From: Paenibacillus sabinae T27
GTDB taxonomy: Bacteria > Bacillota > Bacilli > Paenibacillales > Paenibacillaceae
DNA: 64,000 nucleotides
Direction of reading: 5' to 3'
Assembly (NCBI RefSeq): GCF_000612505.1
Contig: NZ_CP004078.1
Location: 2,344,001 to 2,408,000, forward strand
The position numbers and the translations under genes are program-made. Shown piece after piece: positions 63,636-64,000 of this stretch (its first letter is position 1; every line of letters begins with the position of its first letter). The notes beneath the pieces were generated by a model. That model was not told where the DNA came from and did no database searches. It was given only the letters and a program-made list of their open reading frames with translations.

Positions 63636-63675
63636 CCAATCGACGGTTAACCTTTCAAAATATAGAGAACTGGGG

Positions 63676-63700
63676 GTCCGGCATGGTTGCCGGACTTTTT
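63676..63700 (+). terminator. Rho-independent terminator of the PTS operon
   Basis: GTCCGGCA pairs with TGCCGGAC across a short loop, followed by five T. Confidence 0.8.
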
Positions 63701-63704
63701 AGCT

Positions 63705-64000
63705 TCATTCAACCAACCCGAGGTGTAAATAATCGTGATATCCGGCAACGCCATCAACGGGCAGCCCATGCTTTTTTTCATAATGTTTGAGCGCTATTTC
63801 GGTTGTGCTGTTGAACCTGCCATTGCATTCACCATTGTAAAATCCAGCGCTCCGCAACCGGTATTGAATGATTTGAACGTCACCGCCGCTATCCCCCTTT
63901 GCCAAACTTCTGGGATTTTCGCCTAGTTTCCCAAGAACATGCCCTCCAAAGCTTATCCTGGTCCCCACTCGTACAAACTCATATAACTCCTCTACATCAT
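63705..64000 (-). CDS. L,D-transpeptidase with peptidoglycan-binding domain, C-terminal part
   Basis: The frame is open to the right edge of the window. The first visible residues (DVEELYEFVRVGTRISF) match the end of YkuD-type L,D-transpeptidase domains. A PG_binding_1 repeat follows: LAKGDSGGDVQIIQYRLRSA, then DGVAGYHDY. The active-site cysteine would lie just outside the window. Probably a secreted cell wall cross-linking enzyme. Fragment of about 98 residues. Confidence 0.7.
   Translation of the reverse strand, partial: DVEELYEFVRVGTRISFGGHVLGKLGENPRSLAKGDSGGDVQIIQYRLRSAGFYNGECNGRFNSTTEIALKHYEKKHGLPVDGVAGYHDYLHLGLVE

Overview
The window looks like the chromosome of a Bacillota bacterium close to Paenibacillus. 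The evidence is: strong purine-rich ribosome binding sites with frequent TTG/GTG starts, a YesM-type two-component kinase beside a carbohydrate ABC transporter, DUF1054 (YktB), DUF1292 and DUF3892 proteins, and a BsrG/TxpA-like type I toxin. Three tracts differ in base composition. Positions 1-19500 and 41300-64000 are ordinary, fairly GC-rich chromosome. Positions 20840-41285 are AT-rich and hold an integrated element.

Positions 1-10560 start with a partial sensor kinase divergent from a sugar ABC importer operon (binding lipoprotein, two permeases, no ATPase). The operon ends in a cytoplasmic GH66 (dextranase/cyclodextran-type) enzyme, so imported alpha-1,6-glucans are the likely substrate. 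A GNAT enzyme, an unknown protein, a MazG-like pyrophosphohydrolase and a permuted papain-like protein follow. Then come a MarR regulator and a divergent DHA2-type drug exporter that share a palindromic operator.

Positions 10571-19530 hold a three-gene operon on the minus strand with no recognised function: 219, 1784 and 970 residues, the last two overlapping by 4 nt. Upstream lie remnants of a V8-like serine protease and a 27-residue holin-like type I toxin with a probable antisense RNA.

Positions 20794-41285 are an integrative element in the 3' end of a tRNA-Val(GAC) gene. It has a 46-bp direct repeat at both ends, arm-type repeats, a tyrosine integrase and an excisionase. It also carries a DUF3987 protein, a Rep_trans/MobT-like protein and several regulators. 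Cargo includes RadC, a BcgI-like type IIB restriction-modification pair and a HEPN-motif protein, plus many very small genes, duplicated cassettes and decayed copies. No capsid, tail or conjugation-channel genes are seen, so it resembles a mobilizable element or phage satellite.

Positions 41316-64000 return to core genes. A malic enzyme is followed by a minus-strand operon combining an ABC ATPase, a HypB/UreG-like GTPase and a binding protein without signal peptide, behind a CRP/FNR-like palindrome. Then come a P-loop kinase, an AEC transporter, a lipoprotein, a GNAT enzyme, an MBL hydrolase, an Orn/Lys/Arg decarboxylase and an MFS transporter. After these come a frameshifted 6-phosphogluconate dehydrogenase, shikimate kinase, rhodanese, an unusual EPSP synthase and a CoA-binding protein. 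The window ends with a glucose/GlcNAc-type PTS permease overlapping PTS enzyme I, and a partial L,D-transpeptidase.
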